This document shows positions 54,044-63,448 of a stretch of 64,000 nt of DNA, in pieces (the first letter of the stretch is position 1; every line of letters begins with the position of its first letter). Origin of the DNA: Labrenzia sp. VG12 (GTDB lineage Bacteria; Pseudomonadota; Alphaproteobacteria; Rhizobiales; Stappiaceae); assembly GCF_002237595.1 (NCBI RefSeq), contig NZ_CP022529.1:5114001-5178000 (forward strand), read 5' to 3'. The position numbers were made by a program, and so were the translations under genes. The notes under the pieces are model-generated. The model saw only the letters and a program-made list of their open reading frames with translations, was not told the DNA's origin and searched no databases.

Positions 54044-54865
54044 CTAGTTGACTTCGCGAACGGTGTCTCCGGAACCGTCTTCCTGGTCCCTTGACGCAAG
54101 TATGTCCTCAAAAGCGGTCTGAAACCGGTCCACCACCCAGTCGGGTGTTTCCAGGTTGAAGGCAAAATTCAGCTGCACGGTGGACGCAAGAAACACCGGT
54201 TCGTATTCCGAGGGATCGACGCCCGCATTGGTGGCCAATCGTGCAAAGTTCTCCCACTGGATCGGAATGAAATCGATACGGCCGGCGTCCAGCATCCTGA
54301 CATTGATGATGCCTTCGCTGTTGACGGTCGTGTTCTCTTCCGGAATTCCGTGCCGCTTTGCCATCAGGGCACTGGCGCTGTCGATGATGACACCGACCTT
54401 GTAGTCATGCAGGTCTTCGGATGTCTCGATATTGAAGTTCCTCGCCTTCTTGCCGATGAAATGGGATTCGAATTTGAGGATCGGGCCAGCCCATTTGAAC
54501 AGGTTCTCCCGTTCGGGCGTGCGGCTGGTTGAGAACAGGACCGTGTTCGGTTCAACCTGGGCCTGTCGGTAGGCGCGGGCCCAGGGCAGGACAACGATAT
54601 CTTCGCGCCCCTGTGTGGATCCGACCTTGCCCAGTATCTCGACCAGCAGGTCGGCTGTCTGCCCCTTCACCTCACCGTCTTCGAGATAATGGTAGGGTTT
54701 CCATTCCTCGGTCAGAAGATTGAGTTGCGGGAAAGCGGTTTCTGCGTGAACGGCCGGCACGTCAAAGGTCGGGGCATTGAACATGACCGGACAGACAGCA
54801 ACGACTGCTGCCAGCCGAAGCAGCCAGTCCTTCGCAAACCCATTGCGGGATCTGGAGTGTGCCAT
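54044..54865 (-). CDS. Transporter periplasmic substrate-binding protein (amino-acid ABC-like fold)
   Basis: About 273 residues from ATG 54865 (MAHSRSRNGFAKDWLLRLA); the longer frame to 54967 includes an AT-rich untranslated part. Signal peptide to about VPAVHA-ETAFP. The SBP_bac_3 type fold is suggested by LLTEEWKPYHYLEDGEVKGQ, ILGKVGSTQGREDIVVLPWAR, YKVGVIIDSASALMAKRH and LDAGRIDFIPIQW. No permease or ATPase is adjacent, so it may serve sensing or an orphan transporter. The last residues are acidic. Confidence 0.72.
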   Translation of the reverse strand: MAHSRSRNGFAKDWLLRLAAVVAVCPVMFNAPTFDVPAVHAETAFPQLNLLTEEWKPYHYLEDGEVKGQTADLLVEILGKVGSTQGREDIVVLPWARAYRQAQVEPNTVLFSTSRTPERENLFKWAGPILKFESHFIGKKARNFNIETSEDLHDYKVGVIIDSASALMAKRHGIPEENTTVNSEGIINVRMLDAGRIDFIPIQWENFARLATNAGVDPSEYEPVFLASTVQLNFAFNLETPDWVVDRFQTAFEDILASRDQEDGSGDTVREVN

Positions 54866-55203
54866 GTTCCGTTTCCGTCCAACTGTGCTCTGCGAGCCAC
54901 AAACCGGCGACATAAGCGAATTTAAGCGTCGGTGTTTTAAAAAGTAAATAAGGAATATTATTTGCAATTTAACGCAGCGAAGATCGAAAAAGCAGGGCCA
55001 GTAAATTTTATGTTATTGTAATATTTACTCACCCAAGAGTTGTGTTTAAGTGTGTTTGTATTTGGATTTGAGAATACTTGAGGGGGCTGGCTGATATTTG
55101 CAGTTCGCAGTCAAGGCAGAGTAGTTGTCGCCGTTAGACAGCGAACCGCTCGCGAACTGGCCTTGTTGCCAAGCACATGCCGGGTCGCCAATGAATGGCA
55201 GAT
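54866..55203. other. 338-bp intergenic region
   Basis: Very AT-rich from 54935 to 55090, so it probably holds the promoter of the minus-strand binding-protein gene. No gene supported. Confidence 0.5.
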
Positions 55204-55869
55204 TCAGATATCCGCTCCCCAGGGTGCAACCGACAGTTCCGGCCAGAGCGCCTTCATGCGTTCTGCCTTTTCCACATATGTTCGTTCGTTCGGTTGTACA
55301 TAATTGGGCACCAGGCGCATGGCAAAAAGATTGGCAAGGCCAAAGGGCGCGTGAAGCACGATCTCGCCAGAAGCGGTCAGCCGTGCAGCGACGGCATGGG
55401 TCCGCGCGGCATAGGTGGTCAGCGAATCCATGGCGCAGTGCAGAGGCCGATAGCGGCGGCCGAAGCGTTTTTCATACCAGAGATGGACACGCGCCTGGTT
55501 TCGGACTTCGAGCAGTTTGGCCAGCTCGGGCAGGGCAGCGTTGACGCGGTGAATGATCCGGTCCTCGGCCTCGTAGGACGGGTCCTTGCCGTCGAAATAG
55601 ACAATGTCGAAATCCTTGATGCCGTGCATCAGCGTCCGACCTGTCAGAACATTCCAGGCGGTTTGATAGATCCCGCCGGACACCAGCCACGCATCCGGCA
55701 GGTCCAGCGCGCGCACTGTTTCAAGGATGGTCATGACATGCGGCGCTGTCCTCAGGATCTTGTCCAGGCGGGCCATGCGTTCCGTTTCGCTGGAGGCATA
55801 AGGATCGCCAAGCCTCCGTCTGTCATCGGTCTCGGTCATGTCTGCAAGGGGAAGCGTTTCACTGACCAT
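55204..55869 (-). CDS. Nucleotidyltransferase family protein (DUF925/COG3575-like)
   Basis: About 221 residues from ATG 55869, which has GGAAAGGA 8 bases upstream; ATG at 55893 or 55914 are other choices. The NTase core is seen in WLVSGGIYQTAWNVLTG and GIKDFDIVYFDGKDPSYEAED with D-x-D metal-binding Asp. Conserved end motif in APFGLANLFAMRLVPNY. Family members are called nucleotidyltransferases without a known substrate. Stands alone between a binding-protein gene and three small secreted-protein genes. Confidence 0.78.
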   Translation of the reverse strand: MVSETLPLADMTETDDRRRLGDPYASSETERMARLDKILRTAPHVMTILETVRALDLPDAWLVSGGIYQTAWNVLTGRTLMHGIKDFDIVYFDGKDPSYEAEDRIIHRVNAALPELAKLLEVRNQARVHLWYEKRFGRRYRPLHCAMDSLTTYAARTHAVAARLTASGEIVLHAPFGLANLFAMRLVPNYVQPNERTYVEKAERMKALWPELSVAPWGADI

Positions 55870-56067
55870 CGTCGGGTCCTTTCCAGAGGACATCCAACCT
55901 ATCCGATTCTGCAAGCTGAGGAAGCGGTTGCCTGCGAGGGCTCCGAATGTCGAGCACGGGCCAGGGCAGGTCGTTGATAATGACAGCTGGTCTGGTCACC
56001 TCTCGGTGTCTTGACACCACGCCGGGCAACGCCATCATCGTATTCAGACCTTTTGAAGGACGGCCCC

Positions 56068-56385
56068 ATGACCAGATTGTTTTTCAAATTCGCCCTTTTT
56101 GTCGTCGCTGGCGGGAGCGTGACGCTGGCAAGCCTTCCGGTTGCGGATGCCCAGTCGCGCCGGCCGAATTCGACCGCAATGACCTGCAACCAGGTCCAGT
56201 CCATGATCAGCCAGCGAGGAGCGGTTGTTCTGAGCACCGGGCAGTACACGTTCGACCGTTATGTGTCGAACCGCAACGCCTGTCAGCATGGCGAGATCCT
56301 GCGCCGTGACTATGTGCCGACCAAGGACAACAACCGGTGTTACGTGCAGCGCTGCGTCAATCCGCAACCCTGGCGCATCAACTAA
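56068..56385 (+). CDS. Small exported Cys-containing protein, paralog 1
   Basis: 105 residues from ATG 56068. Signal peptide MTRLFFKFALFVVAGGSVTL to about VADA-QSRR, then LTC/MTC-type start of the mature domain (TAMTCNQVQSMISQRGAVVL), a TGQYTFDRYV block and a four-Cys pattern with VPTKDNNRC. The same pattern recurs in the next two genes. Family of unknown function, apparently soluble and periplasmic or secreted, likely with two disulfides (inference). Confidence 0.7.
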   Translation: MTRLFFKFALFVVAGGSVTLASLPVADAQSRRPNSTAMTCNQVQSMISQRGAVVLSTGQYTFDRYVSNRNACQHGEILRRDYVPTKDNNRCYVQRCVNPQPWRIN

Positions 56386-56434
56386 GGTGCCAACTGGCAC
56401 TGGATTACATGACGAAAATGAACGGAGAGCCGTC

Positions 56435-56767
56435 ATGACATTGGGGGCATGGTCTTCTGGTTTCGTGCCTGGTGCGAAGACGGTACCTGTCGCGCTCGCT
56501 GTCTTGTTGCTCACGGTCTCAGTGGTGTCGGCTCAATCGGGGCGTCCGGACACGCGCCAGCTGACCTGCACACAGGCACAAGCCCTGGTAAAGCAACGCG
56601 GCAGCATCGTGATGACGACGGGCGCCACCACGTTCGAGAAATTCGTCGCCGATGCGCGCTATTGCCGCCCGATCACCAATCAGGTGCGGGCGCTGTTTGC
56701 CCCGACCAGGGACGATCCGAAATGCGCGGTCGGTTTCAGGTGTCACCAGAACATCCGGATCCGCTAA
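56435..56767 (+). CDS. Small exported Cys-containing protein, paralog 2
   Basis: 110 residues from ATG 56435 (GGAGAG RBS). Signal peptide to about SVVSA-QSGRP. Mature part has QLTCTQAQALVKQRGSIVMT, TGATTFEKFVADARYC and APTRDDPKCAVGFRC, so all four Cys of paralog 1 are kept. Follows paralog 1 by 49 bp; probably one transcript. Confidence 0.7.
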   Translation: MTLGAWSSGFVPGAKTVPVALAVLLLTVSVVSAQSGRPDTRQLTCTQAQALVKQRGSIVMTTGATTFEKFVADARYCRPITNQVRALFAPTRDDPKCAVGFRCHQNIRIR

Positions 56768-56964
56768 ACGCGCATCCGTTTCCAGGATTCCCTAGTTGTT
56801 TTTACCGCCTCTCAGGATTTTCTTGTTATTTCTGATGGGGGGCGAATGCAAACACATGTTGCATTTCAAATTCGCTTCACAAATATGAAATAAGGAATTC
56901 CTGTTTCTGGAAATCACGCCCATTTAATAAATAATACGCCTGAAAAGTCAGGGAAGGCCTTGTG

Positions 56965-57303
56965 ATGCACGGGAAGAATACAAATAAGCAACTGGTAATT
57001 GCGGCGTCCGCAATTAAGGCGAGCCTGCTTCTGTGCAGTGTTTTTCTATTGGCTCTTCCGGCAAATTCACAGACGCGGCGACAGCCCGACACGACCAAGC
57101 TGACCTGCGCCCAGACCCATGACCTGATCGAAAGGTATGGCGGCATCAATCTGAAATCCGGCCAGTTCAAATTCGATCGTTACGTCACGGGCCGCAATCA
57201 TTGTTTTGCAGGACAATCGGTCAGGACGACCTTTGTGCCGACCAAGGACAGCAAAAAGTGTTCCGTGCTGATATGCGCGGAAGTCGGTCAGCGGAACGAC
57301 TGA
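56965..57303 (+). CDS. Small exported Cys-containing protein, paralog 3
   Basis: 112 residues from ATG 56965 (GTG 56962 also in frame). Signal peptide to about ALPANS-QTRRQ. Mature part has KLTCAQTHDLIERYGGINLK, SGQFKFDRYVTGRNHC and VPTKDSKKCSVLIC. It is separated from paralog 2 by 197 bp of AT-rich sequence, so it may have its own promoter. Confidence 0.7.
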   Translation: MHGKNTNKQLVIAASAIKASLLLCSVFLLALPANSQTRRQPDTTKLTCAQTHDLIERYGGINLKSGQFKFDRYVTGRNHCFAGQSVRTTFVPTKDSKKCSVLICAEVGQRND

Positions 57304-57334
57304 TCAGTCGATACCGGCAAACACCACCAAGGCG

Positions 57335-57366
57335 CAAAAAAGCCGCGCAGCCGGGGCAGCGCGGCT
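57335..57366 (-). terminator. Intrinsic terminator of pheT, minus strand
   Basis: Stem AGCCGCGC/GCGCGGCT (57341-57366) around a 10-base loop; on the minus strand it is followed by six T (A run 57336-57341). Confidence 0.8.
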
Positions 57367-57388
57367 CCAATGTCAGTTTTGGAGCGCT

Positions 57389-59806
57389 TTAGCCCCGCAA
57401 CGTGCCGCCGGTCGCTTTTTCGACATTGGCGATGATCTTTTTCGCAACAGCGTCGATCTCTTCGTCCGTCAGGGTCTTCTGGCGCGGCTGGAGCAGGACA
57501 TCAATCGCGACGGACATCTGGCCGTCCGGAACGCCCTGACCGACATAGATATCGAACAGGGTCACGTCCTGGATCAGGTTCTTGTCCGCACCACGGGCGG
57601 CCTTGAGCAGCGCCTCTGCGCTCACATCCTTGTTCACCAGGAAGGCGAAGTCGCGGCGCACCGGCATCAGGTCGCTGGCATTGAGCGCACCTTTGGAGCG
57701 GCCCCCCTTGCCTTTCGGCTGCGGCAGGGCATCAAGATAGATCTCGAACGCCACCAGCGGTCCTTCGATGTCCAGCTTCTGCAAGGTCCTGGGATGCACT
57801 TCACCGAACACGGACAGGGTGTTTTTCGGACCAAGTTTCAGGCAGCCTGAACGGCCCGGATGGAAGGTCGCCGGAGCGTCCTTGTAGATCTGCAGTTTTT
57901 CCACCGGTGCCCCGATGGCGGCAAGCGCGGCTTCGGCATCTGCCTTGGCGTCGAACACATCCACGTTGCCGGCGGTACCAGACCAGTGGCGTCCGGCGCC
58001 AGTCATCTTGGCGGTTCCGCGACGGACACCGGCAGCAACCATCTTCTGGCCTTCCGGCGTATCATCGGCAAACACCTGGCCGACCTCGAACAGGGCGACA
58101 TCGCCATAACCGCGGTCCGCGTTGCGCTGGGCGGCCGCCAGCAGGCCCGGCAACAGGCTAGGGCGCATGTCGGACATTTCGCTGGAGATCGGGTTGGCCA
58201 GCGCAAGCGCCGCGTTGCCGCCGCCGAACAGTTCTGCCTGATCGCTTGCAATGAACGACCAGGTGACGGCCTCGTTGAAGCCGCGTGCGGCCAGGGCCCG
58301 GCGCGCCTTGCTGCGCCGGATCTGGCCGGTCGTCAGCACTTTCTGGCCAACGGTGCCGGTGGGGGGAAGCGGTGTGAAGGGCACCCGGTCGAGACCGATG
58401 ATGCGCACCACCTCTTCCACCAGATCCGCCTTGCCTTCGATGTCCGGGCGCCAGCTCGGCGCGGCCACCTTGACGGTTTCACCGGACCCGGACACCCAGA
58501 ACCCGAGCGATTTCAAGGTCACATTGGCTTCCGCCGGCAGAACCTCGACACCGGAAAGGCGCTGGATCTCGGAATAGGGAAACGCGATGATGTTGCTCGT
58601 GTCCGGCACGTCGCCGGCCTGAACGACCTCTGACGGCTCACCGCCGCACAGGTCCAGCACCATGCGCGTGGCCGCTTCCAGGCCCGGCATCATGTAATTC
58701 GGATCGACGCCGCGCTCGAACCGGTACCGGGCATCCGTGTTGACGCCCAGCTTGCGGCCGGTCGCGGCAATTCCGTCTTCGTCCCAAAGCGCTGATTCAA
58801 TCAGCACGTTGACGGTGTCCTCGGTACAGCCGGACGGTTCGCCGCCCAGAATGCCACCGAGGCTTTCCACACCGTTGTCATCGGAAATCACGCAGACCGT
58901 GTCGTCGATGTCGTAGGACTTGCCGTTGAGACCGTCGATCTTTTCGCCGTCCCTGCCGCGGCGAACCACCAGGTTGCCGTGGACCTTGTCGGCGTCGAAG
59001 ACGTGCAGCGGACGGCCCTGGTCGAACGTCATGTAGTTGGTGATGTCCACCAGGATGTTGATGGGCCTGAGGCCGATCGCCGTCAGGCGGTCCTGAAGCC
59101 ATTTCGGTGACGGGCCGTTCTTCACCCCCTTGACCATGCGCAGGCCGAAGGCCTTGCACATCGGTTTGGTGTCGCCGAAATCGAGCGTGACGGAAACCGG
59201 GCAGGGGTAGTCGCCGCGGATCTGCTCGTGACTGCGTTCCTTGAGTTTGCCGAGGCCGGCGGCGGCCAGATCCCGGGCAATGCCGTAAACGCCGGTACAG
59301 TCCGGGCGGTTCGGTGTCAGGCCGATCTCGATGACCGGCTCGTCAAGGCCGGCCCATTCGGCATAGCTGGCACCGACGGGGGCGTCAGCCGGTAGGTCGA
59401 TGATGCCGTCATGCTCGTCCGAAAGCTCCAGCTCGCGCTCCGAACACATCATGCCGAAGCTTTCCACGTCGCGGATCTTGCCGACGGACAGCGTCACGTC
59501 GAGGCCGGGAATGTAGTCGCCCGGTTTGCCAAGGACGCCGACCAGGCCGGCGCGTGCATTGGGGGCTCCGCAAACGATCTGGATCGGTTCGCCGGAGCCG
59601 GTGTCGACTTTCAGAACCCGCAACCGGTCCGCATTCGGGTGCTGTTCCGCTTCAAGCACCTTGGCAATGTGGAACGGCTTCAGACGGTCGGCCTTGTTGG
59701 TGACCTCCTCGACCTCGAGGCCGATCATGGTGAGGCGCTCGACGATCTCGTCCAGGCTGGCGTCGGTCTCAAGATAGTCCTTGAGCCAGGAAAGGGTGAA
59801 TTTCAT
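57389..59806 (-). CDS. pheT: Phenylalanine-tRNA ligase beta subunit
   Basis: 805 residues, full length. Domain order: N-terminal B1 with tRNA-binding/EMAP-like HPNADRLRVLKVDTG (about 55-70), B3/B4 editing region, B5 helix-turn-helix region (IQRLSGVEVLPAEANVTLKS), the catalytic-like core and a C-terminal FDX-ACB anticodon-binding domain (SDLMPVRRDFAFLVNKDVSA onward). Together with PheS it forms the alpha2beta2 enzyme charging tRNA-Phe. It lies after pheS on the same strand with a membrane-protein gene between. Confidence 0.97.
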   Translation of the reverse strand: MKFTLSWLKDYLETDASLDEIVERLTMIGLEVEEVTNKADRLKPFHIAKVLEAEQHPNADRLRVLKVDTGSGEPIQIVCGAPNARAGLVGVLGKPGDYIPGLDVTLSVGKIRDVESFGMMCSERELELSDEHDGIIDLPADAPVGASYAEWAGLDEPVIEIGLTPNRPDCTGVYGIARDLAAAGLGKLKERSHEQIRGDYPCPVSVTLDFGDTKPMCKAFGLRMVKGVKNGPSPKWLQDRLTAIGLRPINILVDITNYMTFDQGRPLHVFDADKVHGNLVVRRGRDGEKIDGLNGKSYDIDDTVCVISDDNGVESLGGILGGEPSGCTEDTVNVLIESALWDEDGIAATGRKLGVNTDARYRFERGVDPNYMMPGLEAATRMVLDLCGGEPSEVVQAGDVPDTSNIIAFPYSEIQRLSGVEVLPAEANVTLKSLGFWVSGSGETVKVAAPSWRPDIEGKADLVEEVVRIIGLDRVPFTPLPPTGTVGQKVLTTGQIRRSKARRALAARGFNEAVTWSFIASDQAELFGGGNAALALANPISSEMSDMRPSLLPGLLAAAQRNADRGYGDVALFEVGQVFADDTPEGQKMVAAGVRRGTAKMTGAGRHWSGTAGNVDVFDAKADAEAALAAIGAPVEKLQIYKDAPATFHPGRSGCLKLGPKNTLSVFGEVHPRTLQKLDIEGPLVAFEIYLDALPQPKGKGGRSKGALNASDLMPVRRDFAFLVNKDVSAEALLKAARGADKNLIQDVTLFDIYVGQGVPDGQMSVAIDVLLQPRQKTLTDEEIDAVAKKIIANVEKATGGTLRG

Positions 59807-59863
59807 TTTTCAATCTCTTCAAGTGTCGTGCAGCGGTTGCCCGCGCAAAAGGCTGGGGACGTC

Positions 59864-60517
59864 TCAGTTGCCGAGCCGGTCCACCTCCGGAAGGATGGTT
59901 GCTGCGCCGTAATTCTCCGCAAACCGGCGTCCGATATCGGAGAAGTCGGCAGTCCAGCGGCTCACCATCTCCGGAGTGATCTGCTGTCCGGTGGCAATCG
60001 CCTGGGCCGCTTCCGTTTCGATCCGGTCGCGCAGGATGCCGATCTCGACCTGGGCCGCATATTCCGCCCGGTACTTGCCGAGCCAGCCCATGGCGACGAT
60101 GACCACCATCACCAGAAGCGCTGCCGTCGAGGTCAGCCCCGCCCATTTGGCGGTTCCGCCGATGCGGCGGTCGCTGGCGATCAGGACGATCGATGCGATG
60201 GTCAGAAAGGCCACGATATAGATCGCCTGCAGGAAGCTCTGGTACTTTTCCGAAGAGCTGGCTTCATGCGATGCGCGCAGCCGGGTCAGGCGGTCGCGCA
60301 GGTAAAGCAGCGCATCGGCTTCGGCGCCAAGCTTGTCCTGGAAGTATTCGCCGCAAAAGCGCAGGCGTCCGCGCGCTTCACTTTTTTCGGCGCAGGCCTC
60401 CAGGAAGGAGGTCGGCGTCGGCACACGGACATCCTGGTCGGCCGTCTGGGCTGCCGCCGGAAGGACCGTGGCAAGGCTCAGAACGACAACAACAAACAAG
60501 CGGGTCAACAGTGACAT
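59864..60517 (-). CDS. Membrane protein encoded between pheS and pheT
   Basis: About 217 residues from ATG 60517 (the longer frame to 60721 runs into pheS). Signal-peptide-like start (LFVVVVLSLATVLPAAAQ) and two transmembrane helices at about 95-112 and 125-145 with a D-rich turn between (ASDRRIGG). N-terminal Cys residues are in EACAEKSEARGRLRFCGEYF. A 20-bp gap to pheS and a 57-bp gap to pheT suggest one operon. Function unknown; no known aminoacyl-tRNA link. Confidence 0.72.
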   Translation of the reverse strand: MSLLTRLFVVVVLSLATVLPAAAQTADQDVRVPTPTSFLEACAEKSEARGRLRFCGEYFQDKLGAEADALLYLRDRLTRLRASHEASSSEKYQSFLQAIYIVAFLTIASIVLIASDRRIGGTAKWAGLTSTAALLVMVVIVAMGWLGKYRAEYAAQVEIGILRDRIETEAAQAIATGQQITPEMVSRWTADFSDIGRRFAENYGAATILPEVDRLGN

Positions 60518-60537
60518 GATCTCGCCCCCTCTGGACG

Positions 60538-61620
60538 TTAACTGGACAAACCGCCGAACAGGGTCGGCAGGTCGAGCGGGCGGAAGCCGTAATGCTGGAT
60601 CCAGCGCACATCCGCATCGAAGAAGGCGCGCAGATCCGGCATGCCGTATTTCAGCATGGCAATGCGATCGATGCCCATGCCCCAGGCAAAACCCTGGTAG
60701 ACATCCGGGTCGAGGCCGCAATTGCGGATGACATTCGGGTGCACCATGCCGCAGCCGAGAATTTCAAGCCAGTCTTCGCCCTGGCCGATCTTCACTTCGC
60801 CACCGGAACGATCACACTGGATGTCGACTTCCATGGACGGTTCGGTGAACGGGAAATAGCTCGGCCGGAACCGCATCTTGATGTCGTCGACCTCGAAGAA
60901 GGACTTGCAGAATTCCAGAAGGACCCATTTCAGGTGGCCGAAATGGCTTTCCTTATCGATGACAAGGCCTTCCACCTGGTGGAACATCGGCGTGTGGGTC
61001 TGGTCGCTGTCGCAGCGATAGGTCCGGCCCGGAATGATCACGCGGATCGGCGGTTCCTGATTGCGCATGGTGCGGATCTGAACCGGGGACGTATGCGTGC
61101 GCAGCAGCAGGCGATCGCCGTCTTCCTTCTCGTTGAAGAAGAACGTGTCGTGCATTTCCCGCGCCGGATGGCCTTCGGGGAAGTTCAGCGCGGTGAAGTT
61201 CAGTTCGTCGGTTTCAATATCCGGCCCTTCGGCAATGGAAAAGCCCATGTCGGCGAAGATGGCAGTCAGTTCGTCGATCACCTGGCTGACCGGGTGAATG
61301 CGGCCGGTTTCGGCAGGCGAGGGGCGCAGCGGCAGCGTGACATCGACGGTCTCGCTGGCAAGGCGGGCTTCCAGGGCCGCCTCGGCCAGAACGTCCTTGC
61401 GGGCGGTAATGGCGTCGTTGATCTTGGCTTTCAGGCCGTTCAGCGCCGGACCCATGACCTGGCGCTCTTCCGGGGTCATCTTGCCGAGCGTTTTCATCTG
61501 CTCGGAAATCTTGCCCTTCTTGCCCAGGGCCTGGACCCGGACCTCTTCCAGGGCGGTTTCCGTTTCCGCGCCGGAAATGGCGGTCAGGAGATCGGATTCA
61601 AGTGTATCGAGATTGGACAT
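60538..61620 (-). CDS. pheS: Phenylalanine-tRNA ligase alpha subunit
   Basis: 360 residues. N-terminal coiled-coil domain (residues 1-90), class II motif 1 near HPVSQVIDELTAIFADMGF, motif 2 in TYRCDSDQTHTPMFHQVEG and motif 3 in GFAWGMGIDRIAMLKYG. Standard length. First gene of the pheS - membrane protein - pheT group. An unusually small frame (61774-61896) lies upstream on the same strand. Confidence 0.97.
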   Translation of the reverse strand: MSNLDTLESDLLTAISGAETETALEEVRVQALGKKGKISEQMKTLGKMTPEERQVMGPALNGLKAKINDAITARKDVLAEAALEARLASETVDVTLPLRPSPAETGRIHPVSQVIDELTAIFADMGFSIAEGPDIETDELNFTALNFPEGHPAREMHDTFFFNEKEDGDRLLLRTHTSPVQIRTMRNQEPPIRVIIPGRTYRCDSDQTHTPMFHQVEGLVIDKESHFGHLKWVLLEFCKSFFEVDDIKMRFRPSYFPFTEPSMEVDIQCDRSGGEVKIGQGEDWLEILGCGMVHPNVIRNCGLDPDVYQGFAWGMGIDRIAMLKYGMPDLRAFFDADVRWIQHYGFRPLDLPTLFGGLSS

Positions 61621-61773
61621 GCGTGCTCAGGTACCGGTTCGCGCGCGGCGCGCGCTTGAAGTCGAAACAGAAAGTCGGGGTCTTTTAGCGAATAATGGCG
61701 CAGAAGGCCACGGCTCCGAGCGCATTATTGCGTGACACCCAAGTGAAGAAAAAAGCGCCGGAAAAAAAGCGCG

Positions 61774-61896
61774 TTAGCGCATAAATCGACCGCAGGCGGG
61801 GCCCTGCAGCTCGATGAAGCGTGCAGCAGTGGTTGTCAGGCCGGAGAGGCCTGCCATGTCGCCCTTGCGACGGAGATCTGTGCTGCGCTTGCTCAT
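61774..61896 (-). CDS. Possible 40-residue small protein upstream of pheS
   Basis: Frame of 40 residues (MSKRSTDLRRKGDMAGLSGL and a similar basic rest), highly basic, ATG 61896. No clear RBS and no known family. Position 150 bp upstream of pheS would also fit a leader-type or regulatory peptide, but it lacks Phe-rich runs (only 2 Phe). Confidence 0.35.
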   Translation of the reverse strand: MSKRSTDLRRKGDMAGLSGLTTTAARFIELQGPACGRFMR

Positions 61897-62160
61897 GGGC
61901 GCCACTCTACTGAAAGCCGGAGGGATGGCAAGCGGAAAAGGGGTTTGCTTCTAAATGGCAACTCTTGTGACCGTCATATCGGACAAGGGCCTCTGGCCTC
62001 CCGGATAAAGGCGTCTGACCGCCATCGAACTCCCTCTACACTTCAGCTTGGCCGCTTGTTCCCAACCCTGCGGCGGATCCTTCGAGACGGACCTGGCGGT
62101 CCTCCTCAGGATGAGGCAGCGGCGTGAGGCGCAGGTTGGCTCGGCAGAGCGTTCCGCAGC

Positions 62161-63078
62161 TCAAGCCACCACCGCATCCGCTCCCTTGGGCCGTCCGATC
62201 GATGTCTGCAGTTCCTCTTTCAGCCAGTCGCCGAAGGCCTGTTTGGCACGGGTGCGTGGTGCCGTCTTGCCGCTGATCAGCCAGTAGCCGAGCCCGGTGG
62301 CCGGCCGTTCCGGGAAGGGGGCAATCACCTGGCCGGACTTGACCGCATAAACGGCGAGCGTTTCCCAGGCGAGAAAGACACCTTGCCCGGCAATCGCCGC
62401 GTCAAGGCAGAGCGACCCGTCGGAAAAGGTCGGGCCGTCCTGGAGGATGCTTTCATCGAGACCGAAGAGATCGAGCCAGGTCTTCCAGGTGAACATCTGG
62501 CCGGGGTCATGGATGATCGGCAGTTTGCCGATGTCCTTCGGCTCCCTGATGTCCTGTGCCAGCCGGGGACTGCACACTGGGAAAACCCTCTGGTTCAGGA
62601 GCTTCTCCGCGTTGAGCCCCGGATAGGGACCGTGGCCGACACGGATACACAGATCGACGTCGCTGGTGTCCGGATCGACCAGATCGACCGTTGCCTCGAC
62701 CCGCACCCGGATGCCCGGATGTGCCTTGTTGAACTCCTTCAGGTGCCAGACCAGCCACTTGCCGGCAAAGACAGGGGCGACCGAAATGGTCAGCGCGTCC
62801 TCGCGCCCTCGCTCCGTCGTGGCCACGGCCGTCGACAGCGACGACATGGCGCTGGTCAGATGCGGCAGCATGGCAAGCACGTGAGCGGTGGGCAGCAGCG
62901 CCCGGTTCTGACGTTCAAACAGCTGCACCCCGAGCTGGGCCTCGGTCTTCTGCACCTGCTGGCTGACGGCGCCCACTGTCACGCCGAGCTCCGCCGCAGC
63001 GGCCTTGACTGAGCCGAGCCGGCCGACGGCTTCAACGGCCCGAAGGCCCGAAAGGTGAATGCGGTTCAGGTATTTCAT
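62161..63078 (-). CDS. LysR-family transcriptional regulator (GcvA-like)
   Basis: 305 residues. HTH at about residues 8-50 (LSGLRAVEAVGRLGSVKAAA, LGVTVGAVSQQVQKTEAQLG) and a GcvA-type effector domain (LTISVAPVFAGKWLVWHL onward). Divergent from a small gene at 63180 with a 101-bp AT-rich gap. Target genes unknown. Confidence 0.87.
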   Translation of the reverse strand: MKYLNRIHLSGLRAVEAVGRLGSVKAAAAELGVTVGAVSQQVQKTEAQLGVQLFERQNRALLPTAHVLAMLPHLTSAMSSLSTAVATTERGREDALTISVAPVFAGKWLVWHLKEFNKAHPGIRVRVEATVDLVDPDTSDVDLCIRVGHGPYPGLNAEKLLNQRVFPVCSPRLAQDIREPKDIGKLPIIHDPGQMFTWKTWLDLFGLDESILQDGPTFSDGSLCLDAAIAGQGVFLAWETLAVYAVKSGQVIAPFPERPATGLGYWLISGKTAPRTRAKQAFGDWLKEELQTSIGRPKGADAVVA

Positions 63079-63179
63079 TTTAGGAATTCTAAATCGAAAT
63101 GCAGAAGAAGTCGATTTTTTTAGACGAAGGGAACGCGTATATAGTCAGCATAGCTAAATTCAAGAAAAGGAATTTGGCG

Positions 63180-63350
63180 ATGAAAACAACAACAATAAAG
63201 AGATTAAAACTCATGATGAAATTGTTTATGCGCCGCCAGTTCAGAGCAACCCCGGCTTCCGCTTACGACCGGACCGACCCGCTCTCCCATCCGGCCATCA
63301 CCCGCATGAGCCAGCGCGAACTGGCCGACCTGCCGCTCAACCGGCGCTAA
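63180..63350 (+). CDS. Small basic protein, conserved-type hypothetical
   Basis: 56 residues from ATG 63180 (AAGGA RBS 9 bases upstream; an open frame to 63099 starts in the divergent promoter region). Basic N-terminus (KTTTIKRLKLMMKLFMRRQF) and a C-terminus HPAITRMSQRELADLPL like that of small alphaproteobacterial DUF1127-type proteins. Divergent from the LysR gene, so it may be its target. Followed by a good terminator. Confidence 0.5.
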   Translation: MKTTTIKRLKLMMKLFMRRQFRATPASAYDRTDPLSHPAITRMSQRELADLPLNRR

Positions 63351-63448
63351 GGTCGCAATGTGGGATCTGCGATCGGCAAAACCGCCGGTCCTTTAAAAAT
63401 TCTGATCGGCCCCCGAATGGCTGGCCGATTGGACAGAACCAGGACCAG

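Noticed and set aside
59411..60514. 367-codon plus-strand frame opposite pheT and the membrane protein
   Set aside because: Covers two genes antisense, no signal or domain; shadow frame.
60592..61659. 355-codon plus-strand frame opposite pheS
   Set aside because: Shadow of a certain gene.
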